Part shown: in pieces, positions 1 to 8,690 of the stretch | How the letters are laid out: every line of letters starts with the position of its first letter | How positions within the stretch are numbered: position 1 is the stretch's first letter | From: Lewinellaceae bacterium | GTDB lineage: Bacteria > Bacteroidota > Bacteroidia > Chitinophagales > Saprospiraceae | Assembly: GCA_020636435.1 (NCBI GenBank) | Contig: JACJXX010000001.1 | Location: forward strand, 558,001-622,000 | Direction: 5' to 3' | DNA length: 64,000 nt | Notes under the pieces: model-generated | The model's database searches: none | Seen by the model: the letters and a program-made list of their open reading frames with translations, nothing else | Told to the model about the DNA's origin: nothing | Program-made: the position numbers and the translations under genes

Positions 1-54
1 AGATATCCAGAGCAAGGGATAACTCCTGTTTCCTGGCAGGGCAGGAAGTTTTTT

Positions 55-1140
55 TTATGTAGTGACTGCTTCGGAATGTTTCACCGGAACGATCCATCCG
101 TGCGTGTCTTCGATCTTTTGAGAGCGCAGGCCATTTATCTCCTGCTTGGCCAATTCACCCAGTTTCCGCTGCTCTACCGGCGGCAGTTCCATCACCTTGT
201 CGCCCACCGCTATTTTCGAAACATGGGCTACCACCGCGGCCGTGCCGGTGCCAAAAGCCTCTTCCAGTTTCCCGGCGCTGTGAGCTTCCATCAATTCATC
301 GACCGAGATGTCTCTTTCCTCCACCTCGTATCCCTTTTCCCGGAAGATCTTCAGGATGCTGTCGCGCGTGATGCCCGGCAGGATGCCTCCGTTGAGGGCG
401 GGGGTAATGACGACGCCGTCGACGACAAAAAAGATGTTCATGGTGCCTACCTCCTGGACGTATTTGAATTCGTTGGCGTCGAGCCACATCACCTGGTCGT
501 ATCCTTTTTGGTTGGCCTTTCGGGCCGGAAGCAGAGAGGCGGCGTAATTGCCGGCCACTTTGGCCTCTCCGGTCCCGCCCTGCACGGCGCAGCGGACGTA
601 CTCCTGCTCGGCGATCAGGCTCACCGGCTTGGGGTAGTAAGGCCCCACCGGCCCGGTGAAAATGATGAAGCGGTAGTTGTCGGATGGCTTTACGCCGATG
701 AACTCGTCGTTGGCGAACATATAGGGCCGGATGTACAAGGCGCTGCCTTCCTGAGGAGGAATCCAGTCGCTGTCGAGGGCCACCAGTTGGTGCAGCGCTT
801 CGAGAAAAAGCGCTTCCGGAACCTCGGGCATGCACATGCGGCGGGCGGAATTGTTCAATCGCCGGGCATGCATTTCCGGGCGGAAAAACAGCGGCTTGCC
901 CTTGTAACTCTTCGAGGCCTTCATGCCTTCAAAAATGGCCTGCCCATAGTGCAGGGCCATGGCCGCCGGGTGTATGCTGAAACGGCCGAAAGGCTCAATG
1001 CGCAGGTTGGCCCACTCCCCTTTTTGATACTCGGCCACGAACATGTGGTCGGAGAAAACCCTTCCGAAGGGAATATTGTTAAAATCCACTTCAGAAAGGC
1101 GAGAATTTTGGGTTTTTGTGATCTTGATGTTATATTTCAT
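55..1140 (-). CDS. ilvE: Branched-chain amino acid aminotransferase
   Basis: PLP-dependent class IV aminotransferase that interconverts leucine, isoleucine and valine with their 2-oxo acids, using glutamate/2-oxoglutarate, in the cytoplasm. The 361-residue product is full length for the BCAT2-like subgroup. Visible motifs are ALHYGQAIFEGMKA near residues 61-75, and GEAKVAGNYAASL, in which Lys194 is the expected Schiff-base lysine. GGILPGITRDSIL and the late GTGTAAVV segment that holds the PLP phosphate are also present. It is transcribed away from the next genes and stands alone; the leu operon 16 kb away makes the leucine precursor it finishes. The ATG at 1138-1140 gives a normal N-terminus. 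The antisense strand is also open, which is a composition effect. Family assignment is secure; substrate preference follows from family. Confidence 0.95.
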   Translation of the reverse strand: MKYNIKITKTQNSRLSEVDFNNIPFGRVFSDHMFVAEYQKGEWANLRIEPFGRFSIHPAAMALHYGQAIFEGMKASKSYKGKPLFFRPEMHARRLNNSARRMCMPEVPEALFLEALHQLVALDSDWIPPQEGSALYIRPYMFANDEFIGVKPSDNYRFIIFTGPVGPYYPKPVSLIAEQEYVRCAVQGGTGEAKVAGNYAASLLPARKANQKGYDQVMWLDANEFKYVQEVGTMNIFFVVDGVVITPALNGGILPGITRDSILKIFREKGYEVEERDISVDELMEAHSAGKLEEAFGTGTAAVVAHVSKIAVGDKVMELPPVEQRKLGELAKQEINGLRSQKIEDTHGWIVPVKHSEAVTT

Positions 1141-1256
1141 TGGTAAGAATTTTGTGCGAAATTAATTATTTTTATACAAAAATTCTATTTTTACGTTGTT
1201 TTTGAGAATGTTTCGAAACAAAATTCCAAGTTTTTGTTTAAAATCCATATTTTGAT

Positions 1257-1727
1257 TTGAAATCGAATTTTCTAGGCTTCCATTTATTTCCTCTTTCGGA
1301 TTGGCGGCAGCTGGGGCCCCGGCTCTCCGGCAACAACGCCCGCCATATTCTGGCTGTCATCGAACACCAGGAAACCGATGAAGAGCTCACGGATTTTTTA
1401 GGGAAGATATTGTCAGCGGCAAAAATCAACCTCGGGCAAGATGCGCTTCTACTTAAAGTAACAAAAGGAGAAAATATTAGTTTTTCCAATCTCTCCCAAT
1501 CCATGCCGGCGCGGCATGTTTTGCTTTTTGGCGCCGAACCCAGGCAACTGGGGCTGCATTTTGCCCTCCCGCTCAACCAGCCGGTGAAGGTTGGCGGCAC
1601 TTGCTTTCTCCTGGCCCACCCCCTCGGCGCCTTGTTTGAGGAAAGGGAGGCCGAAAGCCGGCCCGCCGCCGCCGCGCTTTGGAAAAACCTGAAACAGCTG
1701 TTTCTCGATTCTGAAACCTTATCATAA
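1257..1727 (+). CDS. Unrecognised 156-aa protein upstream of rdgB
   Basis: I do not recognise this family with confidence. The product is about 156 residues, has no signal peptide or membrane span, and ends in a compact segment (HVLLFG, then a Gly/Leu-rich stretch, then LWKNLKQLF). No in-frame ATG lies near the 5' end: the upstream ATG at 1208 runs into TGA, so a TTG start at 1257 is the best choice. It ends 4 bp before rdgB and is presumably co-transcribed with it. An open minus-strand frame overlaps it, but the tight spacing to rdgB favours this strand. A small nucleic-acid or replication-associated protein would fit the general look, but nothing specific supports that. Confidence 0.6.
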   Translation: MKSNFLGFHLFPLSDWRQLGPRLSGNNARHILAVIEHQETDEELTDFLGKILSAAKINLGQDALLLKVTKGENISFSNLSQSMPARHVLLFGAEPRQLGLHFALPLNQPVKVGGTCFLLAHPLGALFEEREAESRPAAAALWKNLKQLFLDSETLS

Positions 1728-1731
1728 TGAT

Positions 1732-2319
1732 ATGCCATCGATCGTTTTTGCTACCGGAAATGAACATAAAGTGAGAGAGGCCAATGCCGCTCTCAACGGC
1801 GCTTTTGAGATCATCGGGCTCCGCGACATAGGCTGCGAAGAGGAGCTCCCGGAAACCAGCCCTACCCTGGAGGGCAACGCCCTGGAAAAAGCCCGTTATG
1901 TGCACCGGCACTACCAGGTGGATTGTTTTTCCGAAGACACCGGGCTGGAGGTTGATGCCCTCGGCGGGGCGCCGGGCGTTTACAGCGCGCGGTACGCCGG
2001 GCCGGCCAACGACGCCGAGGCCAATATGGCGCTCCTGCTCAGCAACCTCAAAGGAGAAAAAAACCGCAATGCCCGTTTTCGCACCGTCATCGCCCTCATC
2101 CTCGATGGGAAGGAATATACCTTCGAAGGGGCCGTGGAGGGAGCGATAATCCATATTAAAAAAGGCAGCGGGGGCTTCGGCTATGACCCTGTCTTCCTGC
2201 CAAAGGGTTTTAACCGCACCTTCGCGCAGATGCCGGTTGAAGAAAAAAATGCCATCAGCCACCGGGGGCAGGCGGTGGCCAGGCTCAAAGCTTTTTTGAT
2301 GGAGAAAGCGGGGGGGTAG
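1732..2319 (+). CDS. rdgB: XTP/dITP diphosphatase (RdgB/HAM1 family)
   Basis: House-cleaning nucleoside triphosphate pyrophosphatase that hydrolyses ITP, dITP and XTP to monophosphates, keeping deaminated purines out of DNA and RNA. The 195-residue product matches the usual length. The N-terminal FATGNEHKVREAN segment (about residues 6-18) is the signature (S/T)xNxxK substrate loop. SEDTGLEVDALGGAPGVYSAR (about 67-87) carries the catalytic Asp and the GAPG motif. FGYDPVF (about 147-153) and ISHRGQA (near 180-186) complete the family set. The ATG at 1732 lies 4 bp after the preceding gene, so the two probably form an operon. An octanucleotide tandem array begins 3 bp after its stop codon. Confidence 0.97.
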   Translation: MPSIVFATGNEHKVREANAALNGAFEIIGLRDIGCEEELPETSPTLEGNALEKARYVHRHYQVDCFSEDTGLEVDALGGAPGVYSARYAGPANDAEANMALLLSNLKGEKNRNARFRTVIALILDGKEYTFEGAVEGAIIHIKKGSGGFGYDPVFLPKGFNRTFAQMPVEEKNAISHRGQAVARLKAFLMEKAGG

Positions 2320-2322
2320 AGG

Positions 2323-2354
2323 GATGGTTAGATGGTTAGATGGTTAGATGGTTG
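2323..2354 (+). repeat. Octanucleotide tandem array, 4 units, after rdgB
   Basis: Four direct copies of GATGGTTA (the last reads GATGGTTG) begin 3 bp after the rdgB stop codon. The unit is a rotation of TTAGATGG, which is also the minus-strand unit of the 9-copy array at 7093-7164. The sense strand has no C. Confidence 0.9.
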
Positions 2355-2443
2355 GATTGTTTTTACCCCGAAGAGTGCAGCGAAGACAGGCTGGGGCACA
2401 TACAATAGTGAAGGGACTGTTCAGAAAACTGCGCCTCCTTCGC

Positions 2444-2734
2444 AAGTTCTCAATAAATCTCGTTATGCTGCCAGTTCCGCAGGAACGAAAGGCTATTGGG
2501 GGTTGTGCAAAAAGGCCTCTTCCAAAAAACAGGCCCAAATTTTGTTTTATTGCCGGCTGCGTTGTCGGGGTGCAATTTTCCATTGCGCTCGGACTTTTGG
2601 CGGAGGGCAGAATTTAATTCCGGGCAAAAAAACACGATAACCCTTTTTTCACAACCCCTTTGGTTTTAGTCCTGCCCCAAAGGGGCCACTATGTGGTAAG
2701 GACGACAGGTTTTATTTCCATTTATTGAGAAGTT
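2444..2734. repeat. TIR-bounded repeat, diverged relative of 58745-58889
   Basis: Inverted termini AAGTTCTCAATAAAT (2444-2458) and ATTTATTGAGAAGTT (2720-2734) match the ends of the element at 58745-58889. The interior shares CTGCCAG, a GTTCC..GGAAC-type hairpin followed by GAAAGG, and a ggacgacaggttttat segment. The middle differs and includes the 2563-2594 repeat. No clear target duplication flanks it. Confidence 0.6.
2563..2594 (-). repeat. 32-bp hairpin repeat, copy 1 of 3
   Basis: The minus strand reads GTCCGAGCGCAAT, a short loop, then ATTGCACCCCGACA. The same sequence occurs at 25183-25214 and 40912-40943 with one to three differences. The core GCGCAAT/ATTGCGC forms a stem. All three copies lie between genes. 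Confidence 0.85.
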
Positions 2735-2795
2735 ATATACTACTGGAAATTTCGGGGCTATTCGTGTAAATGTCCAGTAGTATGGAGAAGTTACG

Positions 2796-2949
2796 CAGCA
2801 ATTCCCGCTTTGGCCAACATGGGAGCTGACAACTTAGAGTTGTCTGCTCCCTTCTCCCAGAAACCTTGCCGTAGGAAGTCAGCAGACAACAGAAAGTTGT
2901 CAGCTGACAGCGGAGCAGCCTTTCTGGAAAGCCAAAGCGGGAATGGCTG
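2796..2949. repeat. Foldback element with two internal hairpins
   Basis: Outer arms 2796-2814 and 2931-2949 are inverted copies with one mismatch (core ATTCCCGCTTTGGC). Between them are two near-perfect hairpins: 2821-2834/2838-2851 (14-bp stem, 3-nt loop) and 2878-2890/2896-2908 (13-bp stem, 5-nt loop). Both stems contain GACAACT/AGTTGTC-type cores, so the arms can also pair with each other. Confidence 0.75.
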
Positions 2950-3275
2950 GAAGTTACGTCACCTGCGTAATAAACGACTGATTTTCAGTATTTTTTTGAA
3001 CCTCGAACGCAGCACGTTGAACACTCCCACAGTAAAACCACGGCCTCCTCTCCCGCAGGCCCCTTTTGACTTCTTCGGCAATTCTCTGTATCTTATTGGC
3101 CTTTAGGGCTACCATTCTAACGTTGGACAGCCAAGTGGGGCTTCGTACATCCTACACAACCCAGGACCGCCGTTGGACCCGTACATCGTACACATCCCGG
3201 CAACCTTTGTCCAATGTTAGACAGATAGCCGCCTTTAGCCATAAGAGGAGTTGAGCCACTAAAAAACAGCAGGAC

Positions 3276-4490
3276 ATGAACGCAGACAACTTTGCTCAAT
3301 ACCTGGAAGACCCGTCTCTTCTCTACCAGGCTTCCTATCAGGAGCTGAAAAGCCTTGCCCTGCAATATCCCTATTGCCAGAACCTTCACCTGTTGCTGTT
3401 CCAGAAAAGCTACATGGAGGGGTCCGGAGAATGGGAGCAGAACCTTGAAAAGGCGGCCGTTTACAGCATCGACCGCAAACACCTTTTCCAGCAGGCCAGG
3501 AATCTGGATAGAAAATCGGAGGCGGCCGACACCTTCCTGCTAAGCGAAGAATTCCTGGAACTGAGGAGCCTGGAAAAACTCCAGTTGGAAGATCCGCCTC
3601 TGGCCGAACCCGGCAAGGCCGGCCTGCAGCTCGAGTTCGGCCCTATTCCTCAGGAGCCTTCCAGCGAACAAACAACCGAGCCGGCGAAACTACAGCCCGC
3701 CGGCTTAGAGGAAGAGGAGGAAGAAGATTTCGATGACCTTTTTGAAATAAGCGCCGGCCTCGCCCCGAAGGAAGAAACCGGCCATTTCCGGGAGGAACCC
3801 ATCGCAGAAGAGCCGGATAGCGGGTTGGCCGAACCCTCCAGCGACGAACAGCTCGCTCCGCACGCGGAAGCCTCTGAACCCCCTCCCCTTCTGTTTCAAG
3901 TAGAAGATGAACTGATCGAAGCCTGTTCCAGCCTGCTTCATGTTGTGGAACTGGCCGAAGGCCTGTTCGGCCTGCCTGCCGGCCGCTCCACTGAAAAGAG
4001 CGCCAAAGCGGCAGCCGGCCGCCAGGAAAGCTTCCGCCCCCCGTTTCCCAACCCGGAGCTGGCAGTACTGAAACAAAAAACGCGCAGCCGCCCCGTTTTC
4101 ACGATCGACTCGCCGGCGGAAGAAACTTTGGATTCCCCCAAACCGCAACCCAAACAATCCTTCACCAGTTGGATCGAAAAGTTCCAGCCTCCCAACGTGC
4201 AGGGGCAACTCAGCGAGTTGATGGAATCCAAAAAACGGGAGGACTCCAAAAAGAAACAGAAAAAAAAGAAAAAGGCAAAAAAAGCCAGGGCCCATTCCCC
4301 GGGCGTGGGCCGCCTCGCCATCAGGAGCATCACTGAAAACAAGGAAATCCTTTCAGAGACATTGGCCGAATTGCTGGCCTCCCAGGGAGAATATCAACGC
4401 GCCATTGAAATGTATCGCGCGCTAATGTTGGTTTTTCCCAAAAAAAGTGATTACTTTGCGGTGAAAATTGAGAATCTAAAAAGCAAGTAA
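3276..4490 (+). CDS. TPR-like Bacteroidota protein of unknown function
   Basis: The 404-residue product is cytoplasmic by appearance, with no signal peptide. The N-terminal 90 residues are helical (YLEDPSLLYQASYQELKSL, LALQYPYCQNLHLLLFQKS) and look like a degenerate TPR. A long acidic, proline-rich linker follows (about residues 95-260). A lysine-rich stretch near residues 315-335 precedes a C-terminal helical pair (LLASQGEYQRAIEMYRAL, VFPKKSDYFAVKIENL) resembling one TPR unit. The gene ends 3 bp before secG, a tight coupling that suggests shared expression and perhaps a role near the translocon, but that is inference. The ATG at 3276 has no strong Shine-Dalgarno sequence, as usual here. Confidence 0.85.
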   Translation: MNADNFAQYLEDPSLLYQASYQELKSLALQYPYCQNLHLLLFQKSYMEGSGEWEQNLEKAAVYSIDRKHLFQQARNLDRKSEAADTFLLSEEFLELRSLEKLQLEDPPLAEPGKAGLQLEFGPIPQEPSSEQTTEPAKLQPAGLEEEEEEDFDDLFEISAGLAPKEETGHFREEPIAEEPDSGLAEPSSDEQLAPHAEASEPPPLLFQVEDELIEACSSLLHVVELAEGLFGLPAGRSTEKSAKAAAGRQESFRPPFPNPELAVLKQKTRSRPVFTIDSPAEETLDSPKPQPKQSFTSWIEKFQPPNVQGQLSELMESKKREDSKKKQKKKKKAKKARAHSPGVGRLAIRSITENKEILSETLAELLASQGEYQRAIEMYRALMLVFPKKSDYFAVKIENLKSK

Positions 4491-4493
4491 GAT

Positions 4494-4757
4494 ATGTTAA
4501 CTGCTATGACCGTGTTGATTGCCCTGGTGTGCATATTGCTGATGGGCGCAGTGCTGATCCAGAACCCCAAGGGCGGTGGCGTGGATTCTACATTCGGCGG
4601 ATCGCAGGCCAACCAGATGTTCGGTGCGGCAAAGTCTGCCGACTTTATTGAAAAGGCAACCTGGTATTTGGCTATCGCTTTAGGCATCCTTTGCATCATT
4701 ACCGCCATGATGGTGGGCGGAGGCACGGAAGCGGTTGACCCCCTGCTGTCTCAATAA
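4494..4757 (+). CDS. secG: Protein-export membrane protein SecG
   Basis: Small inner-membrane subunit of the SecYEG translocon that assists SecA-driven preprotein export. The 87-residue product has two hydrophobic segments (about residues 3-22 and 56-76) flanking the family loop with IQNPKGGG and GGSQANQMFG. It starts 3 bp after the preceding TPR-like gene and is followed by a strong intrinsic terminator, so it closes that operon. Export through this channel would supply the T9SS cargos that fill much of the window. Length and motifs leave little doubt. Confidence 0.95.
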   Translation: MLTAMTVLIALVCILLMGAVLIQNPKGGGVDSTFGGSQANQMFGAAKSADFIEKATWYLAIALGILCIITAMMVGGGTEAVDPLLSQ

Positions 4758-4774
4758 GCTGATGCTTGTACGCC

Positions 4775-4810
4775 AAAAAAGGCCTGAAGAAATTTCTTCA
4801 GGCCTTTTTT
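4775..4810. terminator. Intrinsic terminator after secG
   Basis: A perfect 36-bp palindrome: six A, GGCCTGAAGAAA, its complement, then six T. It starts 18 bp after the secG stop. The A and T runs on both sides would let it work in either direction. Confidence 0.93.
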
Positions 4811-4937
4811 CTTTTTCAGGTTTGCCATATTGTCAAAAACCCGGATCGAAAACCAGGCCCAGCCGGCTGGCCTTCGGTAATTGGCGGGAATACCTGAAAT
4901 ATTGTCATGAATTTCAATTTGGCATACCGTATGATAG

Positions 4938-4970
4938 AGGAAGTTTGACTTCCTGCACTGTTCGCAGGAA
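4938..4970 (+). promoter_or_regulatory. Overlapping alternative hairpins upstream of groES
   Basis: AGGAAGT-TTG-ACTTCCT (4938-4954) and TTCCTGC-ACTGTTC-GCAGGAA (4950-4970) share bases 4950-4954, so only one can form at a time. They lie about 50-80 bp before the groES start. No CIRCE repeat was found. A role in heat control of groESL is a guess. Confidence 0.35.
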
Positions 4971-5017
4971 TAGCATTGTATTCATTTAACAAAACAGAAC
5001 CATAAAAGCTCGTAACT

Positions 5018-5293
5018 ATGAAGCCCATCAATGACAGAGTAGTAGTTAAGCCAGCTCTGGCAGAAGAGAAAACTAAAGGTGGGATCATCATCCCGGACAC
5101 TGCTAAAGAAAAACCCCAACGCGGCAAAGTCGTAGCAGTCGGCCCGGGAAAAGATGGCAACCTGATGACCGTACAGGTAGGCGATATTGTCCTCTATGGC
5201 AAATACGCCGGCCAGGAACTTCAATTCGAAGGGCAGGATTACCTGATCATGCGGGAGGATGACATCTTGGTGATCCTGGAAGGCAATGAATAA
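5018..5293 (+). CDS. groES: Co-chaperonin GroES
   Basis: Ten-kilodalton lid of the GroEL folding chamber; forms a heptamer that caps GroEL in an ATP-dependent cycle. The 91-residue product has the full family pattern: KPINDRVVVKP at the start, the mobile loop with KTKGGIIIPDTAKEKP (about residues 18-33), GKVVAVGPG, the VGDIVLYGKYAG motif and the DDILVILE end. It sits 62 bp upstream of groEL as in nearly all bacteria. The ATG is preceded by an A-rich leader, without a clear Shine-Dalgarno sequence. No CIRCE operator is present, so heat control, if any, must use another mechanism. Confidence 0.97.
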   Translation: MKPINDRVVVKPALAEEKTKGGIIIPDTAKEKPQRGKVVAVGPGKDGNLMTVQVGDIVLYGKYAGQELQFEGQDYLIMREDDILVILEGNE

Positions 5294-5355
5294 CCTGCTC
5301 TCCAACACCCACTCCGTATTTACCAATTTTCCAAAACAAAAAAATCCAACCCAAA

Positions 5356-6993
<1,638 letters not shown>

Positions 6994-7010
6994 GCCAAGC
7001 CATTCCTCCT

Positions 7011-7055
7011 ATAATAAAAAGCCCTTCCGCTGGCCAGCGGAAGGGCTTTTATTAT
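7011..7055. terminator. Bidirectional terminator after groEL
   Basis: Long inverted repeat: an A-rich arm, GCCCTTCCGCTGG/CCAGCGGAAGGGC, then a T-rich arm. One extra A makes the only imperfection. It begins 18 bp after the groEL stop, between convergent groEL and the HMG-CoA lyase gene. Confidence 0.93.
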
Positions 7056-7092
7056 GGCTTCAGTGTTCGATGGCTCCATTGTTTTGCCCGCC

Positions 7093-7164
7093 CCATCTAA
7101 CCATCTAACCATCCAACCATCTAGCCATCCAACCATCTAACCATCTAACCATCAAGCCATCAAA
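7093..7164 (-). repeat. Octanucleotide tandem array, 9 units, after HMG-CoA lyase gene
   Basis: Nine direct units of CCATCTAA and near variants (CCATCCAA, CCATCTAG, CCATCAAG). On the minus strand the unit is TTAGATGG, C-free in most copies, beginning 24 bp past the stop of the minus-strand lyase gene. It is the same unit as the 2323-2354 array. Confidence 0.92.
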
Positions 7165-7188
7165 CCATACCCCCCCCTGCCCCCAACA

Positions 7189-8037
7189 CTACGGAAACAC
7201 CCTTCCCGCCATCGCCATAGCTTCCCGAAAAAGCGATATGTCCACCCCGGTTTCAATGCCTTCATCCATAAAATAAAACAGCATATTTTCCGTCGGCATA
7301 TTGCCGGTGAGGTCATCCTTGGCCATGGGGCAGCCCCCGTATCCTTTTACGGCTCCGTCAAAACGGCGGCAACCGTGCTGATAGGCAGTGGCCACCTTTT
7401 CCTTCCACTTGTCCGGAACGGTGTGAAAATGCGCCCCGATCTCAATATCGGGATAGACGGGGATGAGATTGCTGAACAAATAGCTGATGCTTTCCGGGCT
7501 GGCTACGCCAATGGTGTCCGACAACTGAAGGATCGAAATGCCCATGTCCACCAGGCGGCCAGCCCAGCGCTGGACGATCTCGACATTCCAGGGGTCGCCG
7601 TAGGGGTTGCCAAAACCCATGGAGATGTAAACCACCAGCTGCTTGCCATGGGCCAGGCAAATGTCCTGTATTTGCTCCACCCGCCCCACCGACTCCTCGA
7701 TAGTGGCATTGGTGTTGCGCAGCTGAAAAGTCTCCGAAATAGAAAAAGGATAGCCCAGGTAGGTAATTTCGTCGAACTGAGCAGCGTCGCCCGCTCCTCT
7801 TCGGTTGGCTACGATTGCCAGCAGTTTGGAACGGGAACTGCCCAGGTCGAGCCGGCTGAGCACGTCAGCCGTATCTCTCATCTGTGGAATGGCTTTGGGA
7901 GATACAAAACTTCCAAAGTCAATGGTGTCGAAGTTGGCCCTTAACAGCAGGTTGATGTACGCCGCTTTCTTCTCCGTCGGGATGAATTCTTTGATGCCCT
8001 GCATAGCATCCCTAGGGCATTCAATTAATTTGACCAT
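7189..8037 (-). CDS. mvaB: Hydroxymethylglutaryl-CoA lyase
   Basis: Member of the HMGL-like TIM-barrel family; expected to cleave 3-hydroxy-3-methylglutaryl-CoA to acetoacetate and acetyl-CoA in leucine degradation. The 282-residue product begins with the substrate-loop sequence LIECPRDAMQGI and contains FGSFVSPKAIPQM (about residues 41-53). Metal ligands are expected in the GAHFHTVP segment near residue 200. It ends with the flexible active-site loop GYGGCPMAKDDLTGNMPTE near residues 236-254, with its conserved Cys. The family also includes isopropylmalate synthase, but size and the GGCPMA loop favour HMG-CoA lyase. It is convergent with groEL and appears monocistronic. Confidence 0.9.
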   Translation of the reverse strand: MVKLIECPRDAMQGIKEFIPTEKKAAYINLLLRANFDTIDFGSFVSPKAIPQMRDTADVLSRLDLGSSRSKLLAIVANRRGAGDAAQFDEITYLGYPFSISETFQLRNTNATIEESVGRVEQIQDICLAHGKQLVVYISMGFGNPYGDPWNVEIVQRWAGRLVDMGISILQLSDTIGVASPESISYLFSNLIPVYPDIEIGAHFHTVPDKWKEKVATAYQHGCRRFDGAVKGYGGCPMAKDDLTGNMPTENMLFYFMDEGIETGVDISLFREAMAMAGRVFP

Positions 8038-8054
8038 GGATGGTTAGAGCTTTA

Positions 8055-8226
8055 TAATAGAGTTGATGCGTTGGGGGGCTTTAGTGGGAAAAAAGATTAA
8101 TTTTCGCCCTGATTGAGGCGCAAAAGTGGGAGGATAGTGGCGCTACCTGACCGCTTTTGGAACGAAGAGCAGGGTGAAAAGTAACTTTTTAACCGCTGAA
8201 TGCTCCCAACGCATCAACTCTAATAT
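8055..8226. repeat. Long foldback (palindromic) element
   Basis: The outer arms pair AGAGTTGATGCGTTGG (8059-8074) with its perfect complement at 8206-8221. Inner segments continue the pairing: ATTTTCGCCCTG near 8100-8112 with CAGGGTGAAAAGT near 8171-8183, and a GCAAAAGTGGG/CCGCTTTTGG pair at the centre. The whole 170 bp therefore folds as one imperfect stem. It fills most of the gap between the divergent mvaB and 8331 genes. Confidence 0.75.
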
Positions 8227-8330
8227 TTGTTTTTTCGGATTATTGCGCCACAAAGTTAGCTAATCTTGCTTATGGATAATTCACGATAGCGTAAACTATC
8301 ATTTTTCAGGGATGTTTTATCCCAAAACTT

Positions 8331-8570
8331 ATGAATAAAGGTGTAGCATCAATAATTGGTTTTGCTCTGGTAGGGCTGGGCTTCCTCTCTATTGTATTGA
8401 GCCTGGTGGGCGTACAGTTTGCCTTTTTGCTCTGGCTTGACTCCTTCAGTAAGCTCTTCGGTTTTGTGGTAAAAATTGTCATGATCATCGCCGGCATCCT
8501 GATCCTCTATATCGCGCAAAGTGATTTTAAAGGGAAGAAGGGCTGGGGAGTATTGACCGGTTTCCGATAA
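8331..8570 (+). CDS. Small two-span membrane protein
   Basis: A 79-residue hydrophobic product with two predicted membrane helices (about residues 6-32 and 42-62) and a short basic C-terminal tail (SDFKGKKGWGVLTGFR). No signal-peptidase site or catalytic motif is visible and I do not recognise a named family. Small proteins of this type are common in Bacteroidota and usually of unknown role. The ATG at 8331 follows an AT-rich leader with a small GATAG/CTATC hairpin. It is monocistronic, flanked by the foldback upstream and the 3' end of the broken T9SS cargo gene downstream. Coding status rests on hydrophobic pattern and start context. Confidence 0.65.
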   Translation: MNKGVASIIGFALVGLGFLSIVLSLVGVQFAFLLWLDSFSKLFGFVVKIVMIIAGILILYIAQSDFKGKKGWGVLTGFR

Positions 8571-8690
8571 CTTGTCCCGCGCCTGTAGAAAATTGGCACC
8601 CGAGGTGCCGCCCTCGGGCTACCTGTCTAACATTAGTACACGGGTCGTTGTCCGTTGCCTGTTGTTCGTTGACCGTTGTTGCAACTTGGG

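Larger units (their letters stand above)
2320..3275. other. 956-bp gene-free region packed with small repeats
   Basis: No convincing gene is present: the open frames here are short, overlap repeats and lack family features. In order it holds an octamer array (2323-2354), a possible old miniature-element end GGGACTGTTCA at 2413, a TIR-bounded repeat (2444-2734) containing a 32-bp hairpin repeat (2563-2594), a foldback (2796-2949), and a GAACACTCCC end at 3019-3028. The last 200 bp before the gene at 3276 contain nothing I can name. Confidence 0.7.

Noticed and set aside
76..1146. Long open frame opposite ilvE
   Set aside because: Antisense shadow of a secure gene; no family features, and explained by GC-rich codon use.
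2413..3028. Possible large copy of the 9-bp-duplication element (GGGACTGTTCA to GAACACTCCC)
   Set aside because: Ends fit, but the flanks AATAGTGAA and ACAGTAAAA do not form a convincing duplication; left as a possible degraded copy.
4880..5017. CIRCE operator upstream of groES
   Set aside because: No TTAGCACTC-N9-GAGTGCTAA or close variant found.
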